From Pseudomonadota bacterium (GTDB lineage Bacteria > Pseudomonadota > Gammaproteobacteria > Burkholderiales > Burkholderiaceae_C): a stretch of 34,966 nucleotides of DNA. The translations under genes were made by a program, and so were the position numbers. The notes under the pieces are model-generated. The model was given only the letters and a program-made list of their open reading frames with translations, was not told the DNA's origin and made no database searches. The stretch spans positions 1 to 34,966 of the forward strand of contig JAEWPH010000147.1 of the NCBI GenBank assembly GCA_023460715.1. The letters are read 5' to 3'. This document shows, one piece after another, positions 1-12,600 of the stretch. How positions within the stretch are numbered: the first letter of the stretch is position 1; every line of letters begins with the position of its first letter.

Positions 1-377
1 GCCTGCACCCGCAGGCCGGCGGCCTGGAGCGCGGCCACCTGCGCCGCCTCGTCCGGCGTGGCGACCTCCTCGCACACGACGGTGTCCGCCCCTATCGCGC
101 GGGCCAGTGCCGGCAGGGCCTGGGCCGGTGCGGCCCGGCAGACGATCAGCGCATGGCCCAGCGCGGCCAGCTTCGCCGACAGGTCCTGCAGCGTGGCCGA
201 CACGAAGGCCCGGCGGTGGGGCCCCACCCGCTCGAATCCCCAGGGAGTCGCCTCGGCGGCGGGCGGTAGGCAGACCACGGGCAGCAGATGGGTCGGGCCG
301 CCAGCCAGCGCGGCATGCAGGGCTGGCTGGTCGTGCAGGCGCAGGTCTTGGCGGAACCAGAACAGCACCGTGCTCAT
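1..377 (-). CDS. Photolyase/cryptochrome family protein, DASH-like (5' part only)
   Basis: Translating the minus strand from the ATG at 377 gives about 125 residues that run off the window edge. They begin MSTVLFWFRQDLRLHDQPAL, the hallmark start of the photolyase N-terminal alpha/beta domain (the antenna-chromophore Rossmann-like fold). The later stretch GFERVGPHRRAFV, followed by TLQDL, resembles the DASH cryptochrome pattern GF..tG..R..Fl..sl.dL more than class I CPD photolyases. The family uses FAD and light to repair pyrimidine dimers or to signal; the FAD-binding C-terminal domain lies outside the window, so repair activity cannot be judged. A GGGA ribosome site sits about 9 bases upstream of the ATG. 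The 233 bases between it and the patatin gene show no clear promoter or terminator. The family is secure; the DASH subtype is inference. Confidence 0.85.
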   Translation of the reverse strand, partial: MSTVLFWFRQDLRLHDQPALHAALAGGPTHLLPVVCLPPAAEATPWGFERVGPHRRAFVSATLQDLSAKLAALGHALIVCRAAPAQALPALARAIGADTVVCEEVATPDEAAQVAALQAAGLRVQ

Positions 378-610
378 GCGCAACGTCCCGGCTGCGCCGC
401 CGCGTGGCGCCCGGCGGGAAGCGACGCGCAGCGGATTGGGAAAAGTGTCTCGCTCATGCGGGGGTGGACGGCCTAGGCCGCGTTCAGGGTAGGCGCAGGA
501 CCGAACGCCCTGCCTGCCCTTCGTACGCACCCGAGGCCCGCATGGTTCACCCGCAGTGCCGAGGGCCCGCCGCTGCCGCTCAGGACCGGCGCTGGATGCG
601 GGCGCCCGCC

Positions 611-1575
611 TCAACCCGCCATGAAGCGCTGCAGCTGCGGCAGCGCCGCCTCGGCCGCGCGGCGCCCCTCGGCGATCGCGTCCTTGGCCCGGTGGAAGTC
701 CAGCACGCCCAGGTGCGACAGACGCGGCGCCACCACGATCTCCGGCGGGTCGCCGGCCATTCGGCTGCGCGTGATGCGCACCTGCATGATGGTCACGCTG
801 TTCATCACCACGTCCAGCACGGAGGGCACCCGGGGCGGGGGCGGATCCATCGGCGCGGGGCTGGAGCGCCAGGGTGTGAGCCGCTGCAGCCAGCCATTGC
901 CCGTGGCGGGGGCCGGCAGTTCGGGCGGTGCCGGCTCCGGCTCGGCGCCGGGTTCCGACACGGGCTGGGCCAGGGGCGGCACCACGGCCAGCGGCCGCAT
1001 GTGGCGGTGCAGGATGTCGGCGTTCAGGTCCACGCCGATGACGATGTCCGCGCCCATCGCGCGGGCCAGCGAGGTGGGCACGGGGTTAACGATGCCGCCG
1101 TCCACCAGCAGCCGCCCATCCGTGCGCACCACGGGCGTGAACAGGCCGGGCAGCGCGATGGATGCACGCACGGCATCGGCGATGGAGCCCTCCCGCAGCC
1201 AGACCTCGGCGCCCGAATGCAGATCGGTCGCCACGGCGCCGAACGGCAGGGGCGAGGCCTCGATGTCGAAGTCGGCGAAGTTGCGCCGCCAGAAGGCGAT
1301 GAGCTTCTCGCCCTTGAGCATGCCGCCCGAGAGATTGAAGTCCATGAAGCCGAACACGCTGCGCATGCCCAGGGTCTGCACCCAGTCCGAGAAGCGGTCC
1401 AGTTCGCCCGCCGCATAGGCCGCGCCCACCAACGCGCCGATGGACGAGCCGCACACGATGTCCGGCTTGGCCCCCGCTTCATGCAGCGCCTGCAGCACGC
1501 CGATGTGGGCCCAGCCCCGCGCGGAGCCGCTGCCCAGCGCCAGACCCAGCTTGGGAGCGCGCCGCGCCAGCGCCA

Positions 1576-1576
<1 letters not shown>
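611..1576 (-). CDS. Patatin-like phospholipase family protein (RssA-like)
   Basis: This 321-residue protein is a patatin-fold lipid acyl hydrolase. The oxyanion loop is GSGSARG near residues 15-21. The nucleophile elbow is GSSIG, with the catalytic serine at about 45. The partner aspartate lies in DGG at about 159-161, followed by NPVP. Thus the whole Ser-Asp dyad is present, and the length fits bacterial RssA/YchK-like proteins. Residues ~195-250 are a proline- and alanine-rich insertion of unknown role, before a conserved C-terminal helix region. No signal peptide is visible, so it is probably cytoplasmic or peripheral to the membrane. The ATG overlaps the ligA stop by one base (TGATG), which fits translational coupling as the last gene of the smc operon. 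Longer upstream starts in this frame lie inside ligA and are not credible. Confidence 0.9.
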
Positions 1577-3869
<2,293 letters not shown>

Positions 3870-3878
3870 GGCAGTGGA

Positions 3879-4406
3879 TCAGTAGTCGTCGCCCCCGATC
3901 GAGGCAAACGCCGTGGGCGGCTCTTTCACGGTGACGGGGATGCGCGCCGGCATCTGGCGCTGCACAAAGTCGACGATGCGCTCGTCGTGGCGCCCGTAGC
4001 TCACCTGAAAGCGCACGGGCTCCCCGTGGCGCCGCTCGAAGACGAAGTGGCGGCGGAAGGCGTCGCCCAGCACATTCAGGGCCTTCACCTCGCGCAGGTT
4101 CACCTCTACCTGCTGCGGCATCAGCCGGGAAGGCAGTGCGAAGAAGGCATTGCCATCGTGGATGCGCACCACCGGCCTGCCCCGCGGGCCAAACCTGCGG
4201 TTGTCGGCCCATTCGCGCCAGCCCAGCCAGGCGGCGATGGCCAGATAGACCACTCCCATGCCGTAGAGCTGCCCGAAGGCGATCACGCCCACGCCGGCCA
4301 CTGCCAGCACGGTGGACTTGATCACGGCCAGACGGCGCTGGCCCGCCCGGTACAGGGCGCCGTCGTGCGCCACCAGCGGCGGCATAAAAAAGTCGCGCAA
4401 TGCCAT
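3879..4406 (-). CDS. Uncharacterised small membrane protein in the division operon
   Basis: I do not recognise the family of this 175-residue protein. Residues ~29-48 and ~50-66 are hydrophobic and could form one hairpin or two membrane passes. They are followed by a basic, soluble C-terminal part of about 105 residues rich in Arg and Phe, with a run LMPQQVEVNLREVKALNV near 94-111. The N-terminal 28 residues are amphipathic and have no signal-peptide cleavage site. The start is well supported: an AGGAG site overlaps the zipA TGA, and the ATG lies 10 bases beyond the stop, so the two genes are almost certainly co-translated. Sitting between zipA and ligA, it may act at the envelope during division, but position is the only evidence for that. 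Confidence 0.75.
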   Translation of the reverse strand: MALRDFFMPPLVAHDGALYRAGQRRLAVIKSTVLAVAGVGVIAFGQLYGMGVVYLAIAAWLGWREWADNRRFGPRGRPVVRIHDGNAFFALPSRLMPQQVEVNLREVKALNVLGDAFRRHFVFERRHGEPVRFQVSYGRHDERIVDFVQRQMPARIPVTVKEPPTAFASIGGDDY

Positions 4407-4416
4407 GCCGCGCTCC

Positions 4417-5532
4417 TCAGCTGAACACGCGGCGCGCCAGCGCGGAGCCCGCCGACAGTTCGCGGCTGTCCAGCTTGTCGTAGAGCAGCTCCAGATCGGC
4501 CGCGATCGGGTCCATAGTCATCGCAGGCAGGGGCGTTCCGTTCTGGTCGCAGAGAACGCCGTCCATGGCCTGGCCCAACGCCGCGGCCACGTCCCGCAGC
4601 TGCTGGAAGGGCTGTTCGGTACGGTACACCTGTGCCACGTCCAGGCTGAGCGTGATGTCGCGGATGGCAGACTGCTCAGGATCATCCGACAGCGCGGCCT
4701 GGGTGTCGTAGGCCAGGGTCAGCACAGGCGGCAGGCCCGGGCCGCTGGCCGCCGGCAACACCAGGCGGCCAGGGATGGCGCCGGGCGTGAAACCCTGGCG
4801 CACGGCGTTCTGCTGCACGTAGCCAGGGCTCCAGGCGGCATGGCGGGCGCGCAGCACGAAGTTCAGTTGCGCGTCGTGTTCGCTGGCGAACTGGTCCAGC
4901 TCACGGGCGCGGGCCACTTCGTGCAGCATCTCGGGAAAGTCGGCAGCGGCGTTGATGGCGTCGGCAAAGCCCTGGGCCTTGACGACGAATTCGGAGAACT
5001 CGATCTCATTGAGCGCTCCCACGCGGTTGGCCAACTGAACGCCGGCCTGGAAGTGGGTGTAGCGCTGGCCCGGCACGGGCGTCTCCCATTGCTGGGCGGC
5101 GTCGTTGAAGCCCTCGATGGCGAAGGGCTTGCTCCCGGCACGCCGCGTGGGCGGCAGCGCGGCCAGCGCGGCGTCGCCCGAGACCTGCTGCTCGGCCACC
5201 ATGGGCGCGATGGCATCGATCAGCGGGTCTAGCCCGCCGCGGCGCTCGGCCGGCGGCACGGGCAGCCGCAGCGCATCGTCCAGATCCACCGCATGGCCGT
5301 CAAGCGACGGCTCCGCCTCGCCCCGCACCTGCATCGCGCTGCCCTCGGGGAGCGGCCCGCCTCCTGCGTCGAAGGCCGGCTCCTGGCGCAGCGTGGGCTC
5401 GGCCGAGGCATCGGCCTCGTCCGGACGCGCCCGCTTGGGCGCATTGCGGTGGGTGGACCAGGCGTTGTAGGCGACGATCACCGCCAGCACGACGCCGCCC
5501 GCGATGATGAGACCGAGTTGGAAGTTGCTCAT
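4417..5532 (-). CDS. zipA: Cell division protein ZipA (FtsZ-binding)
   Basis: The 371-residue product has the ZipA layout. A short N-terminal membrane anchor (MSNFQLGLIIAGGVVLAVIV, ~4-23) is followed by a charged Pro/Glu/Ala-rich linker of ~200 residues, then a C-terminal globular domain (~225-365) that in this family binds the FtsZ tail and tethers the Z ring to the inner membrane. Sequence identity to E. coli ZipA is low by eye, as is usual for beta-proteobacteria. The assignment therefore rests on architecture plus the conserved smc-zipA-ligA order. The ATG at 5532 lies 38 bases past the smc stop; a larger in-frame reading frame that continues upstream into smc sequence is not real. Downstream, its TGA is part of the ribosome site of the next gene. 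Confidence 0.88.
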   Translation of the reverse strand: MSNFQLGLIIAGGVVLAVIVAYNAWSTHRNAPKRARPDEADASAEPTLRQEPAFDAGGGPLPEGSAMQVRGEAEPSLDGHAVDLDDALRLPVPPAERRGGLDPLIDAIAPMVAEQQVSGDAALAALPPTRRAGSKPFAIEGFNDAAQQWETPVPGQRYTHFQAGVQLANRVGALNEIEFSEFVVKAQGFADAINAAADFPEMLHEVARARELDQFASEHDAQLNFVLRARHAAWSPGYVQQNAVRQGFTPGAIPGRLVLPAASGPGLPPVLTLAYDTQAALSDDPEQSAIRDITLSLDVAQVYRTEQPFQQLRDVAAALGQAMDGVLCDQNGTPLPAMTMDPIAADLELLYDKLDSRELSAGSALARRVFS

Positions 5533-5570
5533 GGGATCGGAAGGTGTGGATGCGTTGGAGGAGAGACCGC

Positions 5571-8500
5571 TCAGGTATCGGCCATCGACAGGGCGGACTC
5601 CATGTCCACCGCCACGATGCGCGAGACGCCCTGCTCCTGCATGGTCACACCGATGAGTTGTTCCGCCATTTCCATGGCGATCTTGTTGTGGCTGATGAAA
5701 AGGAACTGCGTGCCGCTGCTCATGCTGGCCACCAGCTTGGCATAGCGTTCGGTGTTGGCGTCGTCCAGCGGCGCATCCACCTCGTCCAGCAGGCAGAACG
5801 GTGCAGGATTCAGCTGGAAGATGGCGAACACCAGGGCGATGGCCGTGAGCGCCTTCTCGCCGCCCGACAGCAGGTGGATGGTCTGGTTCTTCTTGCCCGG
5901 CGGCTGCGCCATCACCTGCACGCCCGAGTCGAGGATCTCGTCGCCCGTCATGATGAGGCGCGCCTGTCCGCCCCCGAACAGTTCCGGGAACATGCGGCCG
6001 AAATGGCCGTTCACCGTGTCGAAGGTGCCCGACAGCAGGGTGCGCGTTTCGGCGTCGATCTTGCGGATGGCGTCTTCCAGCGTGGTCATGGCCTCGGTCA
6101 GGTCGGCCATCTGGGCGTCGAGGAAGGTCTTGCGCTCGCGCGCCAGGTTCAGTTCGTCGAGCGCGGCCAGGTTCACGGCGCCCAGGGCGGCGATCTCGCG
6201 GTGCAGGCGGTCGATCTCGCCCTGCAGGCCGCCGATGCGCACATTGCCCTCGGCGATGGACTGGGCCACGGCCGCCAGATCGGCCTGGGCGTCGGCCAGC
6301 AAGGTGGTGTACTGCTCCAGGCCCAGGCGCGCGGCCTGCTCCTTGAGCTGGAATTCGGTGATGCGGGCGCGCAGCGGATCGAGCGCGCGCTCCAGCTGCA
6401 TGCGGCGCTCGTCGCTCGCCCGCAGCTTGGCCGTGAGGTCGTCGTACTCGCTGCGCTGGGCGCCGAGCGCCTTCTCGCGCTCCATCTTCAGCTCCAGCGC
6501 CTGCTGCAGCCCGCCCTGCGCGGCCGCGGCGGAGAGGCGGCCCATCTCCTCGCGGGCGCGCTCCTGCTCGTCGGCCAGGGCCGTGGCCTGCTGGCGCGCG
6601 GTGTCGATGGTGCGGGCCAGTTCGCCCCGGCGCGCCTCCAGGCTGCGCTGCGAGAACGTGGCCTCCTGGGCCTGGCGCTCCAGCGCGCGCTGCTGCTCGC
6701 GGCATTCGGCCAGCTTGCGCTCGGCGCCGATCACGTGCTCGTCCAGCTGGGCGTGACGCTCCTGGCTGTCGGCCAGCTGCATGTCCAGCTCTTCGAAGCG
6801 CGCCTCGGCGCCCACGCGCCGCTCCTGCAGATCGGACAGCTGGGCCTCGACCTCGGCCAGGTCGGCGCCGATCTGCTCACTGCGGGCCCGGGTCTGCTCG
6901 GCCAGCTGCGTCAGGCGCAAAGTCTCCACCTGCAGTTCGTGGGCGCGGCCCTGCGCATCGGTCGCCTCGCGGCGGGCGGACACCAGGCGCTGCGAGGCGT
7001 CGGCATAGGCCGCCTCGGCGCGCACCAGGGCCGTGCGGGACTCTTCGGCGATCAGGTGCTGGGCGCGCAGCTCCTTCTCCAGGTGTTCGATCTCCTGCGC
7101 CCGCGCCAGCAGGCCGGACTGCTCGGAATCCTGGGCGTAGAAGCTCACGCCGTGGGGACTGACCGCATGGCCGCTGGCCACATAGACCACCTGGCCGGGC
7201 TGCAACTGGGCACGCAGCGCCAGGGCCTCTTCCAGCGAGGCGGCCGTGAAGCAACCGTGCAGCCAGTCGACCAGCACGGCGCGCAGACCGGCATCCTGCA
7301 GGCGCAGCAGGTCGGACAGGCGCGGCAGCGCGGTGCTGCCGCCTTCCGGCGTGCCGGCCGGCGGCGGGCTGTAGAAGGCCAGGCGCGACGGCGGCGCGTC
7401 GTTGCCGCCGGCCCCCAGGAAGCCGCGCACCATGTCCAGACGGCCGACTTCCAGCGCGCCCATGCCTTCGCGCAGGGCGGCCTCCAGGGCGCTTTCCCAG
7501 CCGGGCTCGATGTGGATGCGGCTCCACAGGCCTTGCAGTCCGTCCAGCCCATGCTTGGCCAGCCAGGGTTGCAGCTTGCCATCCGTCTTGACCTTCTCCT
7601 GCAGCGCCTTGAGCGCCTCCAGGCGGGCGGACAGCTCTGCCTGGCGCGCGCTCTCGGCATTCACCGCCTGCTGCCGCGTGCGCCGGTCGTCGTCCAGCTG
7701 TGGCACGGATTCCTGCAGCTCCGCCAGACGGGCCTCGGCGGTTTCGGCAATCTCCTGGGCCTCGGCCAGCTGTTCGCGCAGGCCGTCCAGGCGCGCTTCA
7801 TCGGGCGCCGCCAGCGCGTTGCGGTCGGTGCGCAGGCGCTCGTAGCGCACATCCAGAGTTCGGCTCTGCTCGTCGATGCTGCGCTGCTCGGCGGCCAGCA
7901 CCTGGATCTGCTGCTGCACCTGTACCACCGTGCCGCGTTGGGTGTTGGCCTCGTGCTGGGCGCGGCGCAGGGCTTCTTCCAGATCGGGCATCTGCTGGGC
8001 CTGCTCCTCCACCTGGGCGGCCAGCAATTCGGCGCGTTCCTCGGCGTCCACGCCGGTGGCGGCCAGGTTCTCCATCTCGGTCTCGGCCTCTTCCTTACGG
8101 GCGGACCACTGGGCGATCTGCTCGGCCAGCTGGGCCAGGCGGGTCTCCACACGCTGGCGGCCTTCGACCACGTAGCGGATCTCGGCCTCCAGCTTGCCCA
8201 CTTCCGCGGTCGCCTCATAGAGCCGGCCCTGGGCCTGGTTGACCAGATCGCCTGCGGCGTAGTGGGCCTGGCGGATGGTTTCCAGGTCGGACTCCACCGC
8301 GCGCAGGTCGGCCATGCGCGATTCGAGATCGTTGACGGCCTGCAGCCCCTCGGTGCGCACGCGGGCCTGCTCGGCCTCGGCATCGGTGCGCTTCAGGAAC
8401 CACAGCTGGTGCTGCCGGAGCGTGACGTCGGCCTGCAGCGCGTTGTACTTGGCGGCCACCTCGGCCTGCTTTTCCAGGCGCTCCAGGTTGGCGTTGAGTT

Positions 8501-9098
8501 CGCGCAGGATGTCTTCCACGCGCGTCAGGTTCTCGGCCGTGCCGGACAGGCGGTTCTCGGTCTCGCGCCGGCGCTCCTTGTACTTGGAGACGCCCGCGGC
8601 CTCCTCCAGGAACAGGCGCAGTTCCTCGGGGCGCGACTCGATGATGCGGCTGATGGTGCCCTGGCCGATGATGGCGTAGGCGCGCGGGCCCAGCCCGGTG
8701 CCCAGGAACACGTCCTGCACATCGCGGCGGCGCACCGGCTGGTTGTTGATGAAGTAGCTGCTGTTGCCTTCGCGCGTGAGCACGCGCTTGACGGCGATCT
8801 CGCCGTACTGGCTCCACTGGCCGCCCGCGCGGTGGTCCGCGTTGTCGAAGACCAGTTCCACGCTCGCACGGCTGGCCTGCTTGCGGCTGGTGGTGCCGCT
8901 GAAGATCACGTCCTGCATGGACTCGCCGCGCAGTTCGCTGGCCTTGCTCTCCCCCAGCACCCAGCGCACGGCGTCCATGATGTTGGACTTGCCGCAGCCG
9001 TTCGGACCCACCACGCCCACCAGTTGGCCTGGCAGCATGAAGTTGGTGGGCTCGGCGAACGACTTGAAGCCGGCGAGTTTGATGGAGTTGAGACGCAC
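5571..9098 (-). CDS. smc: Chromosome segregation protein SMC
   Basis: This 1175-residue protein is a full-length bacterial SMC ATPase, which folds and separates chromosomes with ScpA/ScpB. The N-terminal head carries Walker A GPNGCGKS at residues 31-38. Long coiled coils (~165-500 and ~670-1000, rich in Glu, Ala, Leu, Arg) flank a hinge at ~510-660 that begins near WLAKHGLDGLQGLW. The C-terminal head has the ABC signature LLSGGEKALTAIAL (~1075) and Walker B FCLLDEVDAPLDD (~1100). The start codon is GTG (RLNSIKLAGFKSFAEPTNF follows) with no strong ribosome site, but this N-terminus matches the family. It is the first gene of the smc-zipA-membrane protein-ligA-patatin set. No scp genes are in the window. 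The complementary strand is open for over 1100 codons, a GC-rich artefact. Confidence 0.98.
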   Translation of the reverse strand: MRLNSIKLAGFKSFAEPTNFMLPGQLVGVVGPNGCGKSNIMDAVRWVLGESKASELRGESMQDVIFSGTTSRKQASRASVELVFDNADHRAGGQWSQYGEIAVKRVLTREGNSSYFINNQPVRRRDVQDVFLGTGLGPRAYAIIGQGTISRIIESRPEELRLFLEEAAGVSKYKERRRETENRLSGTAENLTRVEDILRELNANLERLEKQAEVAAKYNALQADVTLRQHQLWFLKRTDAEAEQARVRTEGLQAVNDLESRMADLRAVESDLETIRQAHYAAGDLVNQAQGRLYEATAEVGKLEAEIRYVVEGRQRVETRLAQLAEQIAQWSARKEEAETEMENLAATGVDAEERAELLAAQVEEQAQQMPDLEEALRRAQHEANTQRGTVVQVQQQIQVLAAEQRSIDEQSRTLDVRYERLRTDRNALAAPDEARLDGLREQLAEAQEIAETAEARLAELQESVPQLDDDRRTRQQAVNAESARQAELSARLEALKALQEKVKTDGKLQPWLAKHGLDGLQGLWSRIHIEPGWESALEAALREGMGALEVGRLDMVRGFLGAGGNDAPPSRLAFYSPPPAGTPEGGSTALPRLSDLLRLQDAGLRAVLVDWLHGCFTAASLEEALALRAQLQPGQVVYVASGHAVSPHGVSFYAQDSEQSGLLARAQEIEHLEKELRAQHLIAEESRTALVRAEAAYADASQRLVSARREATDAQGRAHELQVETLRLTQLAEQTRARSEQIGADLAEVEAQLSDLQERRVGAEARFEELDMQLADSQERHAQLDEHVIGAERKLAECREQQRALERQAQEATFSQRSLEARRGELARTIDTARQQATALADEQERAREEMGRLSAAAAQGGLQQALELKMEREKALGAQRSEYDDLTAKLRASDERRMQLERALDPLRARITEFQLKEQAARLGLEQYTTLLADAQADLAAVAQSIAEGNVRIGGLQGEIDRLHREIAALGAVNLAALDELNLARERKTFLDAQMADLTEAMTTLEDAIRKIDAETRTLLSGTFDTVNGHFGRMFPELFGGGQARLIMTGDEILDSGVQVMAQPPGKKNQTIHLLSGGEKALTAIALVFAIFQLNPAPFCLLDEVDAPLDDANTERYAKLVASMSSGTQFLFISHNKIAMEMAEQLIGVTMQEQGVSRIVAVDMESALSMADT

Positions 9099-9254
9099 GG
9101 GTCAGCGATGGGCGAGGAAAAAGCGTGGCGCTAGGGAAGTCTTGGTGTCGATCGTGCGGCAGGCGGGCTACGGGCCCGCAGCCCACGTGGCAGGTGGGGA
9201 TGATACCGTGGCGCCGCCCGCCCTCCGCTGCCAGCACGGCGCAGGGGCATATGG

Positions 9255-9310
9255 AGCCAAATCAGCCTCTAGCGCTTGCTGTGCTTGCGCAAGCAGCTAT
9301 CGAAACCATA
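9255..9310. repeat. Dispersed Comamonadaceae-style intergenic repeat, copy between ynfA-like gene and smc
   Basis: Read on the minus strand the element runs TTTCGATAGCTGCTTGCGCA, then AGCACAGCAAGCGCTAGAGG and CTGATTTGG. It has the same module order as the copies at 32631-32697 and 33911-33973 (GATAGC, TGCGC, AAGC..CTAGAG, GATTT). An internal perfect palindrome, GCTTGCGCAAGC, occupies 9283-9294. It lies in the gap upstream of smc. Confidence 0.6.
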
Positions 9311-9646
9311 TCACCCCGCGCTGCGCGGCGCGAAGGCGATGATGGCCATGCCGGCCAGCGTGACCCCCACGCCCACCACATCCCACAACCCGGGCCGGAT
9401 GCCGTCCACGAACCACAGCCAGGCCAGGGCCACCGCCACATACACGCCGCCGTAGGCGGCATACACCCGGCCGGCGGCCGCCGGATGCAGGGTGAGCAGC
9501 CAGGCGAACAGCGCCAGGCTGGCCGCCGCCGGCACTAGCAGCCAGGCGCTGCGGTCCTGCCGCAGCCACAGCCACGGCAGGTAGCAGCCGACGATCTCGG
9601 CCACGGCGGTCACCAGGTACAGGGCGAGGGTCTTGAGTTCAGGCAT
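9311..9646 (-). CDS. YnfA/UPF0060 family small membrane protein
   Basis: The 111-residue product starts [20 protein letters not shown] and has four hydrophobic segments (~5-20, ~30-48, ~58-78, ~85-105), with the conserved signatures [13 protein letters not shown] and [19 protein letters not shown]. This is the UPF0060/YnfA family of inner-membrane proteins, related in fold to small multidrug resistance transporters. In some enterobacteria YnfA has been linked to efflux, but the role here is open. The ATG at 9646 is preferred to an in-frame TTG two codons earlier. Neither has a strong ribosome site. It lies 25 bases downstream of the GGDEF/EAL gene on the same strand and could be read from it. 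Confidence 0.9.
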   Translation of the reverse strand: MPELKTLALYLVTAVAEIVGCYLPWLWLRQDRSAWLLVPAAASLALFAWLLTLHPAAAGRVYAAYGGVYVAVALAWLWFVDGIRPGLWDVVGVGVTLAGMAIIAFAPRSAG

Positions 9647-9671
9647 GGGCAAACGGGTCCATCGCGGCGCG

Positions 9672-12600
9672 TCAGGCCGTGGCGGCGCCGGCGCGTTCGG
9701 CCACGAGCGCCTCGAAGGCCGGTGCCACGAGCGGCGGACTCAGCAGATAGCCCTGCCACGCATGGCAATGGTTGCGCTCCAGGAAGGCGCGCTGGGCTTC
9801 GGTTTCCACCCCCTCGGCGATCACGCGCAGGCCCAGGCTGGTGCCCAGGCCGACGATGGTGCGGGCGATGGCGGCGTCGTTGGGGTCGGTGAGCACATCG
9901 CGCACGAAACTCTGGTCGATCTTGAGCTCGTCCAGCGGCAGCCGCTTGAGGTAGGCCAGCGAGGAATAGCCGGTCCCGAAATCATCGAGCGAAAAACCGA
10001 CGCCGTAGGCGCGCAGCTGGGCCATCTTGGCGATGGTGTCTTCCACGTCCTGCAGCAGCAGGCCCTCGGTCAGCTCCAGCTTGAGGCGCCGGCCGTCCGC
10101 GCCCGTGCTGGCCAGCGCCGCCAGGACCTGGGCGACGAAGCCGCTCTGGTGGAACTGGCGCGGGCTGACGTTCACGGCCAGGCCCAGCGTTGCCAGGCCG
10201 GGCTGGTGGGCCCACTGGGCGAGCCGCTCGCAGGCGGTGTGCAGCACCCATTCCCCCAGCGGCAGGATGAGTCCGCAGTCCTCGGCCAGTGGAATGAACT
10301 CGGCCGGAGAGACGAAGCCCTTGAGCGGATGGCGCCAGCGCAGCAGCGCCTCGGCGCCGGTGATGCGGCCCTGCACCACCTGCGGCTGGTAGAACAACTC
10401 GAACTGTCCCTGGGCCAGGCCCGCCCGCATGTCGGACTCCAGCGCCGCGCGGGCCTCCACCAGCGCCTGCATCTGCGGATCGTAGAACTGCAGGGTGTTG
10501 CGGCCCGCGGCCTTGGCCTGGTACATGGCCAGCTCGCCGCGCTTGAGCAGCTCTTCGGCCGACTCGCGCTGGCCCTGGAAGATGGCGATGCCCATGCTGA
10601 GCGTGCTGTGGTGCGCCTCGCCGTCGAGCACGAAAGGCTCGCGCAGCGCCGCCAAGATGCGCTGGCCCGCCTCTTCCGCCCGCGCGCCGGCTTCCTGCGG
10701 GGTGTCGTCCAGATCCTCCAGCACCACCACGAACTCGTCGCCGCCATGGCGGGCGACGGTGTCCTGGCCCTGCAGGCAGCCGCGCAGGCGCAGCGCCACC
10801 TCGCGCAGCAAGGCATCGCCGCGGTCCAGCCCGCGGGTCTCGTTCAGGGTCTTGAAGTTGTCCAGGTCCAGCATCAGCACCGCGCCGCAGCGCTGGCGCC
10901 GGGCGCTCACGGCCAGGGCTTGCTGCAGCCGGTCGAGCAGCAGGCGGCGGTTGGGCAGCCGGGTGAGCGGGTCGTAGTACGCCAGGGAATGGATTTCCTG
11001 CTCCGCGGCCTTGCGCTGGCTCAGGTCCACCATGGTCACCAGGTGGTCCTCGCCGAGCATCACGCCCGAGACCTCCACGGTGCGGATCTGTCCATCGCGC
11101 CCGGTGAGCATGTATTCGCCGGGGGCGATGGAGCCGTCGCCTTCCTGCGCGGCCGTGCGGGCGCGCTGCCACTCGCCTCGCGCGACGGCACGGCGGTCCG
11201 GGTCCGGGAAGGCCAGGCGCCACCAGCTGTCGGCATTGGGCGCGACGTCTTCACCGTAGCCGCAGATCTGCAGGTAGCGTTCGTTGCGGAAGCTGATGGT
11301 GCCGTCTTTCTGAACGAGGCACACCCCCACCGGCATGCGCAGCAGGATGCCGCGCAGGCGTTGCTCGCTGGTGCGCAGGGCCTCCGCCATCTCCTTGCGT
11401 GCCGTGATGTCCTGCACCACCGCGATGTGGAACTCGGAGCCACCGCCCGGCATGCGCATGGGCGACACCGTGAGCTCTGCCCAGACGACATGGCCGTCGC
11501 GGTGCAGATAGCGCTTTTCCATGTGGAACTCGGGAATCTCGCCGCTCGCCAGGCGCCGTGTGAGGTCGAGATCGGCCCCCAGGTCGTCGGGATGCGTCAG
11601 ATCCTGAAAGCGCATGCGCTGCAGTTCCTCGACGCTGTAGCCCATCAGCTGGCTGAATTTCTCGTTGACGCGCACCAGCTGGCCCGTGTCGGTCCGGGTC
11701 TGTGCCACGCCGACGGCGGCCTGCCGGAACACGGTGCGAAAGCGCTCCTCGCTGTCCTGCAGCGCGCCGCCCGCCACGCGGACGTCGTTCAGGGCCTGGG
11801 CCCGGCGCAGCACCAACAGCGTCACCAGGGCGGTGAGCAGTGCCGTCACCACCAGCCCGCCCAGCGCCAGCAACCAGGGCAGCTGGCGCTCGGAGGACGA
11901 AAGAAAGTCCGACAGCGGCTGGAAGCTCAGGCGCCAGCGGCGGCCGCCGGCGTCGATCTCGCTGTCCAGGCGCGCGGACGAATACACCGTGCCGGTGTCG
12001 CGCGGCAGCAGCGTGCTCGGCGTGGCCGCGGGGGCGTCGACGGAACCCAGATCCTCCAGGCTCAGGGCCACGCCCTTGAGATAGCCTTCTTCGCGCAGCG
12101 AGCCGACCATGTCGTGGGCGCGGATGGTCGCCCCCACCGCGCCGATGAAGCGCGGCGCGCCGCCGGGCGTGTCGATGAACACCGGAACGCGGATATTGAA
12201 CCCCGTACGGTGCTCCCGCTCCTGCACCAAGTCGAAGGGTGCGGACATGGCGATCCGGCGCGTGTCCCGGGCGCGCTGCAGCGACTCCAGATTGGCGGGC
12301 TGCGAAACGATATCCAGGCCCAGCACCCCGTCGTTGCCGGTACGGGGCCAGAGATAGTCCACCACGTAATGCTCGGGCCGGTCGCCAGCCGGGTGGATCG
12401 CGAAGTCAGGGTACAGCCGGCCGTCTGCCGAGGCATCGGTGCGCGCCCGCGCCTCGAAGGCGGCCTTGGCCGACGCGGGCACATAGCGTGTGAACGCCAC
12501 GTTGCGCACGCTGCCGCGGTAGCGGGTCAGGTCGAGGTCACGCGCCACGCGCTCGAAATCGCGCCGGTTCAGGTCCGGATTGATGGTGAAGAGGTTGGCC

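Noticed and set aside
374..457. 27-codon frame ending in an ATGA overlap with the photolyase start
   Set aside because: It could be a leader peptide, but there is no ribosome site and nothing recognisable in the peptide.
4417..6705. Large minus-strand frame joining part of smc to zipA
   Set aside because: The upstream half is smc read in the wrong frame; the real zipA start is the ATG at 5532, giving a proper membrane anchor.
5544..9134. Open frame of ~1200 codons on the plus strand opposite smc
   Set aside because: Composition is His/Gln/Leu/Gly/Arg-rich with no domain pattern; it mirrors the wobble bias of the high-GC smc gene, which is unmistakable on the other strand.
9200..9205. TATCAT -10-like hexamer upstream of smc (minus strand)
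   Set aside because: No -35 at the right distance, so not called as a promoter.
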